Shown: positions 1 through 7,448 of the stretch, piece by piece
How the letters are laid out: every line of letters starts with the position of its first letter
Position numbering within the stretch: position 1 is the stretch's first letter
NCBI GenBank assembly: GCA_937911965.1
Contig: CALDPL010000059.1
Span: 1-27,777 of the forward strand
Origin: an uncultured Allomuricauda sp.
Lineage (GTDB): Bacteria > Bacteroidota > Bacteroidia > Flavobacteriales > Flavobacteriaceae
Reading direction: 5' to 3'
Length of the DNA stretch: 27,777 nt
Program-made: the position numbers and the translations under genes
Notes under the pieces: model-generated
What the model saw: only the letters and a program-made list of their open reading frames with translations
Told to the model about the DNA's origin: nothing
Databases searched by the model: none

Positions 1-315
1 GCTACGCTTGAAGCCGCCCTGTTCCATGTACCTCAGGTAGTGGTTTACAAGGCCAATGCCCTCTCGGTCATGATTGCCAGGCGGGTTATCAGGGTCAGGT
101 TTATTTCCCTGGTCAACCTGATCATGGAACGGGAGGTGGTCAAGGAACTGGTGCAGGGGGAACTGACCGCGGCCAATCTCAAAAGGGAGCTCGACAAAAT
201 TCTGGAAGGGCCCGATCGGGAAACCATGCTTTCGGATTATGGGATGCTCAAGAAAAAACTGGGCGGACGGGGTGCCAGTGAACTGACCGCACGATTAATC
301 GTCGAAAATGCGTAG
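1..315 (+). CDS. lpxB: Lipid-A-disaccharide synthase, C-terminal fragment (cut by window edge)
   Basis: The reading frame is open from base 1 and ends at TAG 313-315, giving about 104 C-terminal residues. LpxB is a GT-B glycosyltransferase that joins UDP-2,3-diacylglucosamine and lipid X into the lipid A disaccharide at the inner face of the cytoplasmic membrane. The stretch VPQVVVYKANALS followed by KFISLVN-like RFISLVNLI and an E-x-V-V-K-E-L-V-Q motif is the family's characteristic C-terminal region, which contributes to the UDP-sugar side of the active site. The internal GTG at 40 is not a start, because the homology continues upstream to base 1. A C40 lipoprotein gene follows 33 bp downstream, so the two envelope genes may be co-transcribed. 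Identification rests on motif recognition of a partial sequence. Confidence 0.88.
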   Translation, partial: ATLEAALFHVPQVVVYKANALSVMIARRVIRVRFISLVNLIMEREVVKELVQGELTAANLKRELDKILEGPDRETMLSDYGMLKKKLGGRGASELTARLIVENA

Positions 316-348
316 TTTTACCTTCCAAGTGAACCCTATTAATCTTGG

Positions 349-909
349 ATGTTGCGAAAAACCTCAATCGTACTGCTGATCCTCCTCCTGGCCTCCTGTG
401 GCCCCGGAAAGAAGGGACGAACCTACAGCAAGACCCGAACCCTGACCGTGGAAGGCTCCATGCCCGATTCCACCGGGGAAGGGACCACGCCAATGAAAAT
501 GACCAAAAAGGAAATCCGAAAAAATGAAAAGGCCGAGGCCATCATTTCCACGGCTTTGGACTATTCCGGTACCCGCTATAGGTACGGGGGCACCACAAAA
601 AAAGGAATGGATTGTTCCGGCCTGGTCTATGTGGCCTTGTTGGAGCACGGGATCCCATTCCCCAGGACCTCCTATCAAATGGCCCAGGAAGGCCAAAAAA
701 TCGACCTGAGGGAGGTGGAAAAAGGGGACCTGCTCTATTTCAAGACCACCAAGACGGGAAAGCGCATCAACCATGTCGGCCTGGTCGTCGAAGTCGAGGG
801 GGATGACATCCGGTTCATCCACGCCACTACCTCCAGGGGTGTACTGGTATCCTCCATAAGGGAGGGCTATTGGAACCATGCTTTTGTCAAGGCCATGCGG
901 ATTCTGTAA
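349..909 (+). CDS. NlpC/P60 (C40) family cell-wall peptidase, lipoprotein
   Basis: This 186-residue protein starts at ATG 349 with a short hydrophobic signal and a lipobox (LASC, lipidated Cys17), so it should be anchored in the envelope. A Lys/Thr-rich linker runs to about residue 60, followed by one NlpC/P60 domain. The predicted catalytic residues are visible: Cys89 in MDCSGLV, His142 in INHVGLV and a third polar residue, His158, in FIHATT. Members of this family are cysteine peptidases that cut gamma-D-glutamyl-diaminopimelate bonds or related links in peptidoglycan peptides. No separate cell-wall-binding domain is seen, as in small Spr/NlpC-type lipoproteins. It follows lpxB closely on the same strand. 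The type III restriction-modification cassette converges on it, with only 38 bp between the two stop codons. Confidence 0.9.
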   Translation: MLRKTSIVLLILLLASCGPGKKGRTYSKTRTLTVEGSMPDSTGEGTTPMKMTKKEIRKNEKAEAIISTALDYSGTRYRYGGTTKKGMDCSGLVYVALLEHGIPFPRTSYQMAQEGQKIDLREVEKGDLLYFKTTKTGKRINHVGLVVEVEGDDIRFIHATTSRGVLVSSIREGYWNHAFVKAMRIL

Positions 910-947
910 GAAGTCAAAAAAACATCTTCAATACTTGGGTCAATACA

Positions 948-2867
948 TTAGAACGACTGAAATTTATCACCCATATAATGTTTCAGATTCCACTTTTTCG
1001 TGGTGTCCAAAGCACGTTCCAATACAATCAGTTTTTGGTCCGTATGGATTTTAAAATATGCTATGGTTTCGTCTGCAAGCGTGCCATCCAAACACAGCAA
1101 TGTTTCTCTTTCTCCGTCCGATGCCATGAAAATATCATTCTTTTTGAATTGCTTTTGTGGAGAAACCGTATAATTAAGTTTAAAGCCGTTTTTGATCAAT
1201 ATTTCCGTAATGAGTTCATCCCGGTTGAAAACGGTCAACATTTGCGCTTCTTTATCCACGATGTATTTTTTCAATGCTCTCACATTTTCCTCGTCGGACT
1301 TTTCAGGGTCGGGAGCATATTCTACTCTTGGGAAGTTGGATTTTGTCAATTTGAAGACTTTGAAACCAAGTCCATTTAGCAGATTATCATCATCTTTCTT
1401 TTTATTGAATAAATCAGGTTGTTCGTTTTTCTTTTCTTCAATAATTTTTTCAATAACCCGCTTGTTGCGTTCTATGGTTATGTCACTGATTTTTTTGAAG
1501 CCTGCTTTGTATGCCTCGCTTTTTTCGTCCGTTGCTTCGGGCAATTGGACTAAAATATATTTTCGAGTTCCATTGTCTTCAATATTTAGTTCATTGATTG
1601 CGTGCGCAGTGGTGCCGGAGCCTGCAAAAAAATCTAAAATTATATCACCTCCATTTACTGAAAGTTCGATTATTCTCTTAAGTAATCTAACGGGTTTAGG
1701 GGTGTCAAAATATTGTTCGCCGTCAAAAATTTTACGACACTCTTGAGCGGCTTCTTGATTGTGACCAACATCCTTGTGATACCAGATTGTCATAGGCGTG
1801 ATACCTTCTTTCACATCACTCAAAAATCTTTTTAATCGAGGTACATTTTCACCATTTTTTCCAAACCAAACCCTATCATCATCAACTAATTCTTGAAATT
1901 TCTCTTTAGAAAATCTCCAACAAACGCCTTTAGGAGGATTTACCCTTCTTCCGGATGGAGTCGTAATCTCGTAATCATATTGAGCACTATATGTCTTTAC
2001 CGTCAAATCACCTGAAACCCAATCACCACGTTCATCATTGTCTGGATTTTTGTACCTCGCCAACGCTCCTTCGCTTCTGTCCAATAAGAATGGTCGATAG
2101 ATTTCCTTACTCTTTGAATAACATAAAACATGGTCATGGTTTGCAGAAAACCATTTTGCATCATTTGAGGGTGCAAACTTTTTTTCCCAAATTATATTTG
2201 AAACAAAATTCTCCTCTCCAAACACATCATCACACAACTTCCTTAAATGATGCACCTCATTATCATCTATGGAAATGAAAATCACACCATCTTCACGCAA
2301 TAATTGTCTTGCAATCAGCAAACGGCTGTACATCATGTTCAACCAGTTACTATGAAAACGTCCGTCTGTTTCCACATTGCTATCGATCTTGATACCATTC
2401 TCGGTCATTCCGGCATCTTCCCAATATTCCTTTCGATCCTGTTTGAAATCGTCAGTATAAACAAAGTCTTTCCCCGTATTATAGGGAGGGTCTATATAGA
2501 TGCATTTGATCTGTTCCCGATAGCTTTGGCTCAATAATTTGAGTACGGCCAAGTTTTCGCCCTCTATGATCAGGTTTTCGCTTTCGGTCGGGTTTACGCT
2601 TCTTGCCTCATCATAAACCAATGTGGCATCGGTAGGTGTAAAAGCTTCACGTTTGGCCTTGCTTTTTCCAAACCAACGAAACTCATAGCGTTCCGTCTCG
2701 TTTACGCCCTCAGTGTCCACCACTTTTTTTAGTTCATTGATGCTTAGTTTGCCATCTTCAGTAAAGATATCAGGCATCAACTTTTTAAGCTGCTCCAAAC
2801 GTTCTTTGTTCCAATCGTGCGATTGTACGTTTTCCAATGGGTTGTCCGTATTTTCTTGAATGTCCAT
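948..2867 (-). CDS. mod: Type III restriction-modification DNA methyltransferase subunit (Mod)
   Basis: This 639-residue protein carries the motifs of an N6-adenine methyltransferase in beta-class order: the catalytic DPPY motif (residues 126-129, in IDPPYNTGKDF) comes first and the AdoMet-binding motif DFFAGSGTT (412-420) about 285 residues later. The intervening region should include the target-recognition domain. A conserved SNWLNMMYSRLLIARQLL segment (173-190) is typical of type III Mod proteins. The subunit methylates one strand of an asymmetric site and gives the Res subunit its specificity. The start lies 2 bp after the res stop codon, so translation is probably coupled. I see no long homopolymer or tandem repeat of the kind that makes some mod genes phase-variable. 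All motifs look intact; the recognition sequence cannot be read from the protein. Confidence 0.93.
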   Translation of the reverse strand: MDIQENTDNPLENVQSHDWNKERLEQLKKLMPDIFTEDGKLSINELKKVVDTEGVNETERYEFRWFGKSKAKREAFTPTDATLVYDEARSVNPTESENLIIEGENLAVLKLLSQSYREQIKCIYIDPPYNTGKDFVYTDDFKQDRKEYWEDAGMTENGIKIDSNVETDGRFHSNWLNMMYSRLLIARQLLREDGVIFISIDDNEVHHLRKLCDDVFGEENFVSNIIWEKKFAPSNDAKWFSANHDHVLCYSKSKEIYRPFLLDRSEGALARYKNPDNDERGDWVSGDLTVKTYSAQYDYEITTPSGRRVNPPKGVCWRFSKEKFQELVDDDRVWFGKNGENVPRLKRFLSDVKEGITPMTIWYHKDVGHNQEAAQECRKIFDGEQYFDTPKPVRLLKRIIELSVNGGDIILDFFAGSGTTAHAINELNIEDNGTRKYILVQLPEATDEKSEAYKAGFKKISDITIERNKRVIEKIIEEKKNEQPDLFNKKKDDDNLLNGLGFKVFKLTKSNFPRVEYAPDPEKSDEENVRALKKYIVDKEAQMLTVFNRDELITEILIKNGFKLNYTVSPQKQFKKNDIFMASDGERETLLCLDGTLADETIAYFKIHTDQKLIVLERALDTTKKWNLKHYMGDKFQSF

Positions 2868-2869
2868 TC

Positions 2870-5584
2870 TTATTCTGTTATTGCATTTATGTCTTTTACA
2901 GCCTCATCTTTAAAATGCATATAGTCCTTTACCGGTGCTTTGTATCTTACCTCCACCCCCAGCGCTTTGAAATGCTTGACTGCACAAAGAATTTTATATA
3001 CTTCACTTTCTTTTAATGCTTTTTTATCGTTGATGTCATTTGTCCCTTTGGTTTCTATTACAAAATAAAACTCACTTTCTTTCCCATCCCTCAATAGTTT
3101 TCGTTTCATCACGATACCAAAATCCGGCTCATACTCCCCGATAGGTGTCGGGATTTTATAATAGCTTGGTAGTTTTAAGAAACAAACCAATTCGTCATCA
3201 CGGTCTGCACCAATGGCAAACTTCCGCTCCACATTACTATCAATCAACATTTTGTCGAATACACCTTTTTGTGGTGTGTCAATATAGCCACTGTCATGAA
3301 TGTTTTTGACGAAATCATCAAATTCAAAAGGAAAGGTTTCATCGGTTAAATGATAATCCAAGCCCCTAAGCATTTCATCCAATTCAATGTTCTTTATCAA
3401 ATTGGCGGATTGATGGATGTACTGTGGTGGATTTTTGGCAAAGTCTTCGTGATTGTCCAATTGCTTTTCAATTTCAAAAAGGGAATTATAGGACAGCCCT
3501 GTGTTTTCGCTTAATTCTTCCACTAAATCCAAAGGCGTATAGTACGCCTTTAGTTTATAGGTTTCTTTTCCTGAGAATTCATCTCGAATACCGCTTTCAT
3601 CAATAACCCCGATCGTTCGGCTCGATACTTCTGCTTGATAATCAGTTATCGAAATGGCATTTAATGCTTTTACACTTCGTGTGATCAAAGCCTGTTCGTC
3701 AAAAGCAACCGAAAAGTTCGTTTTCTTGGACAATGCTTTCCAAAATCGCTTGAAGGCCCGATCAACGGTTTCATTTCGATTCCGCTTAAAATGAACTTCG
3801 TTTTGCGGCTTGCCTTTATGCGTATGGCTCATACCTGCAGCTGCTTGTGCAGTACCATAAATTTCTTTGATCTCCTCTTGATATTGGGTTACAAAGGTTT
3901 CGTAAGTCTCATTTGGAATAACGGTCAATTGGTTGATGAGTATATCCTCTGCTCCATCCAAAACATCATAAACACGCTGTCCATTTTGATTGACGGCAAT
4001 TCGCAAACCACGACCAATTTCTTGACGTTTTTTGATTTCAGAATACGAATTGTTCAACGTGGCGATATTGAATATATTGGGATTGTCCCAGCCCACACCC
4101 AAAGCGGAATGGGAAAATATAAACTCAATTTTATTCGCTACGGAATCACCATAGGACAATAATTCTTCTTTGTCTTTTAAAATAGCGTCAAAAATTTCCG
4201 AATTTTTACGCATTGAATTTTCATTGTCGGTAAATTCTCCTTTTCCTGTTTTGGCAAAGTAAAATCCCTGAACGGCCTCAATATGTTCGTTTGTCGCAAT
4301 TTGTCCATCATGATACTCGGGATAAAGTGCTCTGTATTTATCAATAAATAGCTTCTTGATAATCGGGTCTTCACTTACATAATTGGCTACCTTATCTATG
4401 AAAACCAATGAAAGGCATTTGATACCCTGTTCCCGTAATTTTTGCTTCTTTGTAAAGTGCCGGATAATCAGCCATTCCAATTGCAGGTCCCATATACTCT
4501 GAATACTCCCTGAAGTTTGTTTTTCAAAAATCTGCGTTCCATTGGTGAAGGTAACTGACCATTTTTGCGTTCGCAAACTCTTATTGATCCGTTCAATACG
4601 ATAATTGAGATAACTGGGGTTGTTTGTTATTGTTCCCAGGTTATCCCCGTCTTTCAGCCATTTTGTTTCCTTAAATTCTATTTTGCCACTGGCGGATTGA
4701 TGCCATGCCCTGATTTTTGCCCTTATCGGGTTTTTACCGTTCTGAATTTCGGTCAACTCCAATTTCAACGTTGCTTCATCGTTCTTCTCAGTAACGGTCA
4801 AAACTTCGATTTTCTTGACCAGACCTTGCTTGTAACTATCATAGGGAGTAAGACGGTAAACCAGATTTTTGACCACTTTGTGCGTAGCCGAATAGCGTAG
4901 CTTAAAAAGTGGATTTAGTTTACCGATCTGTTTAATGGAATTGGCTGTATCCATCCCTTCCTGTGGCTCGTCCATTACAATTATCGGGTTGGTTTTGCCC
5001 AATGATACTATATGGGGCAAATTATTAAACAGATCTTCCCGTTTTGCTTGATTCAGAATTTTGTCCTCAGAATTGAATGAGGCCAAGGTCATTATCATTA
5101 TCTGCGGATGTTGCTCCTCAATAAAGTTGGTTACCTTATTTAGTTTCTTACTGCTGTATTCAAAAGAATTGGGTACGAATCCATAGAGGTCCTCCAATTG
5201 CTTTCCAAATGTTTTCAATGTTTTCAGGACCCCCTGACGAATGGCGACCGAGGGCACCAAAATGATGAATTTTGTAAAGCCGTAATGCTGGTACAGTTCA
5301 CAAATGGTTTTAACATAAACAAGTGTTTTACCCGTCCCCGTTTCCATTTCAATGGTCAGCTCCCAATCCTTGGAAGTCATTGCCGTTTTTTCTTCAATGC
5401 CATTTTCTGTGCAAACATCCCTTATGTTTTCTGAAATTTGTTCAGGGGACAAAGTAGCAGTATTGGATCGAATACCCTCAAAACACGAATTGTCGAACGT
5501 ATTTTTGATAGTGCCATCAAATACTTTAACAACCGATTGGATGGCAACCTGCTGATACTTGAGTTCTTCTAATTTTATTTGCAT
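2870..5584 (-). CDS. res: Type III restriction-modification endonuclease/helicase subunit (Res)
   Basis: This 904-residue protein has a superfamily 2 helicase core: Walker A ETGTGKT (81-87), a DEPQ-type Walker B box (205-208) and a motif VI region with QEIGRGLR. At the C-terminus there is a PD-(D/E)xK nuclease signature, with PD at 820-821 and E844-x-K846 within VIETKG. This is the layout of type III Res subunits, which hydrolyse ATP to communicate between two head-to-head unmethylated sites and then cleave DNA. The gene overlaps the upstream XRE regulator by 10 bp and is followed after 2 bp by mod, so the three form one operon. The order res then mod is the reverse of the classical EcoP1I arrangement. 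The locus is visibly more AT-rich than the flanking genes, which suggests horizontal transfer. Confidence 0.93.
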   Translation of the reverse strand: MQIKLEELKYQQVAIQSVVKVFDGTIKNTFDNSCFEGIRSNTATLSPEQISENIRDVCTENGIEEKTAMTSKDWELTIEMETGTGKTLVYVKTICELYQHYGFTKFIILVPSVAIRQGVLKTLKTFGKQLEDLYGFVPNSFEYSSKKLNKVTNFIEEQHPQIMIMTLASFNSEDKILNQAKREDLFNNLPHIVSLGKTNPIIVMDEPQEGMDTANSIKQIGKLNPLFKLRYSATHKVVKNLVYRLTPYDSYKQGLVKKIEVLTVTEKNDEATLKLELTEIQNGKNPIRAKIRAWHQSASGKIEFKETKWLKDGDNLGTITNNPSYLNYRIERINKSLRTQKWSVTFTNGTQIFEKQTSGSIQSIWDLQLEWLIIRHFTKKQKLREQGIKCLSLVFIDKVANYVSEDPIIKKLFIDKYRALYPEYHDGQIATNEHIEAVQGFYFAKTGKGEFTDNENSMRKNSEIFDAILKDKEELLSYGDSVANKIEFIFSHSALGVGWDNPNIFNIATLNNSYSEIKKRQEIGRGLRIAVNQNGQRVYDVLDGAEDILINQLTVIPNETYETFVTQYQEEIKEIYGTAQAAAGMSHTHKGKPQNEVHFKRNRNETVDRAFKRFWKALSKKTNFSVAFDEQALITRSVKALNAISITDYQAEVSSRTIGVIDESGIRDEFSGKETYKLKAYYTPLDLVEELSENTGLSYNSLFEIEKQLDNHEDFAKNPPQYIHQSANLIKNIELDEMLRGLDYHLTDETFPFEFDDFVKNIHDSGYIDTPQKGVFDKMLIDSNVERKFAIGADRDDELVCFLKLPSYYKIPTPIGEYEPDFGIVMKRKLLRDGKESEFYFVIETKGTNDINDKKALKESEVYKILCAVKHFKALGVEVRYKAPVKDYMHFKDEAVKDINAITE

Positions 5585-5901
5585 TGATCGTTGGTATTGA
5601 TCTTACTTTGGTATTTGATTTTCTGTTCGGCCAATTTTAAGGCCTTCATCCCAAGCTCCTCATCCTTGATTTCAATTAGAATCCTGTCACTCAGATATTG
5701 GATCGTAAGTTCGCTTTCATCCAAATCTAGAATTTCAGCGAGTTTAACTACTTGTTCTTTCGTGGCTTTCCTTTCATTGCGTTCTATTTTACTGAGAATG
5801 GCCGTATCCACATCCAATGCCGCACAAACATGACGTAAAAGCAATCCTTTTTCAACCCGTGCATCTCGTAGGATTTGACCTATTGTCCTAATTTTTTTCA
5901 T
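5575..5901 (-). CDS. XRE-family helix-turn-helix regulator of the type III R-M cassette
   Basis: This 108-residue protein has an N-terminal Cro/C1-type HTH domain (about residues 6-65): IGQILRDARVEKG, then the recognition-helix region AILSKIERNERKAT and the closing helix LAEILDLDESEL. A basic tail of about 40 residues follows. It is the first gene of the XRE-res-mod operon, and its 3' end overlaps the res start by 10 bp. Small XRE proteins next to R-M genes often act as controller (C) proteins that delay restriction until DNA is methylated. That role is inferred here from position only. AT-rich DNA immediately upstream holds short repeated half-sites that could be its operator. It could instead be an ordinary repressor with a wider role. 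Confidence 0.85.
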   Translation of the reverse strand: MKKIRTIGQILRDARVEKGLLLRHVCAALDVDTAILSKIERNERKATKEQVVKLAEILDLDESELTIQYLSDRILIEIKDEELGMKALKLAEQKIKYQSKINTNDQCK

Positions 5902-5951
5902 TTGTCATATAATGATGTTCATATATATTTTGACATATATGGTCAAATATA
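5901..5951 (-). promoter_or_regulatory. Candidate promoter and operator of the XRE-res-mod operon
   Basis: On the minus strand, TATATTTG (rc of 5944-5951) matches the Bacteroidota -7 consensus TAnnTTTG and lies about 42 bp before the XRE start. No clear -33 TTG was found. An inverted repeat, TTTGAC (5929-5934) and GTCAAA (5942-5947) with a 7-bp spacer, overlaps this element. A direct near-copy, TTTGTCATATA at 5901-5911 against TTTGACATATA at 5929-5939 (10 of 11 identical), lies next to the start codon. The arrangement would allow autoregulation by the XRE protein, but this is inferred from pattern alone. Confidence 0.38.
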
Positions 5952-5985
5952 AAACATTCCCATATGGTATCCTAGGTTTTTCGAA

Positions 5986-6020
5986 GAAAAAATCCCTTCC
6001 GCCAAGGAGCAAAAGGGATT
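5986..6020 (-). terminator. Rho-independent terminator of the DPP4-POT operon
   Basis: Read on the minus strand downstream of the POT stop codon, AATCCCTT (6013-6020) pairs perfectly with AAGGGATT (5991-5998) across a 14-nt loop, and a run of T residues follows. It ends transcription before the XRE promoter region, separating the peptide-uptake operon from the R-M cassette. Confidence 0.7.
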
Positions 6021-6044
6021 GGTTTTCAATATTTTATTTTGTGC

Positions 6045-7433
6045 TCAGGCCTTTTCCAATTCAGGGGTGTCGGAACCTTCGTCGACTTTTCCTTCCCCTT
6101 CCTCGGCCCCATGGGTCAAGCGTTTCAAGGGTTTCAACAGTGCGATGACGCAGAGTCCGAACAGGGACCAGATGACCGTGATGCCCAAAAAGATTTCAAA
6201 TTCCCCCAAGTGTTGGGAATACCTTCCGATCAAACTTGCTCCCATATTTCCAAGCCCTGTGGCCGCCCAATAGAGTCCCATGATGATGGAAGCATACTTC
6301 AATGGCGCCAATTTGGTGATGAAGGAGAGGGATACGGGGGAAGCACAGAGTTCCCCTATGGTATGGAACAGGTAGGCCAAGATCAACCAGTACATGGCCG
6401 AGGAGCCCGCATTTTCATATTGTACGGAAGCCGCGGTCATAAAGCCAAAACCCAAGGCCATGATGATCAGGCCCACAGCCATCTTGAACAGGGAGGAGGA
6501 TTCTTTGCCCGCCTTGCGCCAGCGCAGCCAAAAGGCTCCCACGGCCGTGGCCAGGGTAATGATGAAGAAGGAGTTCACCGATTGGAATACCGAGGCCGGA
6601 ATTTCAAAGAGTCCGAAGAAATTCCGATCCGTCTTTTGACTGGCATAGAGGTTCATCAAGCCCCCGGCCTGTTCAAAGGCGGCCCAAAAGAGAATGATCA
6701 ACAGAAAGGACAACAACAGTACCTTGACCCGATCCTTTTCAATGGCCGTAAGGGGCCGGTCCAAAATGGCCCGATCTGCTTCGTTCTTCCTGGATATCAG
6801 ATTTCCCACATGGGGAATGTACCGCTGCCCCCAGATATAGACCGCCTGCCCCAGGAACATCCCGATGGCGGCCAATCCGAATCCGTAATGCCAGTTATAG
6901 GTTTCCCCGACCCACCCGCAGAGGATGGGGGCCAGAAAACCACCGATGTTGATTCCCATATAGAAGATATAGAATCCCAGGTCCCTGCGCTCATCCTTCT
7001 CCTTGTACAGCCCCCCTACCATGGAGGAAATATTGGGTTTGAGACATCCCACCCCCATGATCACAAAAAGACAGCCAAGATAAAAGGTCAATTCAGAGTT
7101 CAGGGCCAAAACGGCATGTCCGATACAGAGTAGGGCTCCCCCCAACATGACGGTTTTCTTCTGCCCCAAGAGCCTATCGGCGATCCAGCCCCCGGGCACC
7201 GAGGCGAGATAGACCAGCATGGTGTACCAACCATAAAGGGCCAGGGCCTCTTGGTTGGTCCAGCCAAATCCGGGGTTTTTGGATCCGGTCTCGGACACCA
7301 AAAAGAGAACAAACAGGGCCCGCATCCCATAATAGGAAAAGCGTTCCCACATTTCGGTAAAGAACAGCACGTACAGTCCCACGGGATGTCCAAATAGTTC
7401 TCTTTGGTGTATTGCCTTTTTTGTCGCTGACAT
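6045..7433 (-). CDS. POT/PTR2-family proton-coupled di/tripeptide transporter
   Basis: This 462-residue integral membrane protein belongs to the proton-dependent oligopeptide transporter branch of the major facilitator superfamily. The diagnostic motif is near the N-terminus: FFTEMWERFSYYG, containing the ExxER proton-coupling residues Glu27, Glu30 and Arg31. Many hydrophobic segments consistent with a 12-helix fold follow, including GGWIADRLLGQKK, the loop after helix 2. The C-terminus ends in an acidic tail. POT proteins import di- and tripeptides driven by the proton gradient. The gene starts 15 bp after the stop of a dipeptidyl peptidase IV gene on the same strand, so release and uptake of dipeptides are probably co-expressed. 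A terminator lies downstream at 5986-6020. Substrate preference cannot be deduced. Confidence 0.93.
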   Translation of the reverse strand: MSATKKAIHQRELFGHPVGLYVLFFTEMWERFSYYGMRALFVLFLVSETGSKNPGFGWTNQEALALYGWYTMLVYLASVPGGWIADRLLGQKKTVMLGGALLCIGHAVLALNSELTFYLGCLFVIMGVGCLKPNISSMVGGLYKEKDERRDLGFYIFYMGINIGGFLAPILCGWVGETYNWHYGFGLAAIGMFLGQAVYIWGQRYIPHVGNLISRKNEADRAILDRPLTAIEKDRVKVLLLSFLLIILFWAAFEQAGGLMNLYASQKTDRNFFGLFEIPASVFQSVNSFFIITLATAVGAFWLRWRKAGKESSSLFKMAVGLIIMALGFGFMTAASVQYENAGSSAMYWLILAYLFHTIGELCASPVSLSFITKLAPLKYASIIMGLYWAATGLGNMGASLIGRYSQHLGEFEIFLGITVIWSLFGLCVIALLKPLKRLTHGAEEGEGKVDEGSDTPELEKA

Positions 7434-7448
7434 AGGGTTTGGATTAGG

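Noticed and set aside
948..2867. Phase-variable repeat in mod
   Set aside because: Reading the gene showed no long homopolymer or tandem short repeat, and the frame is intact.
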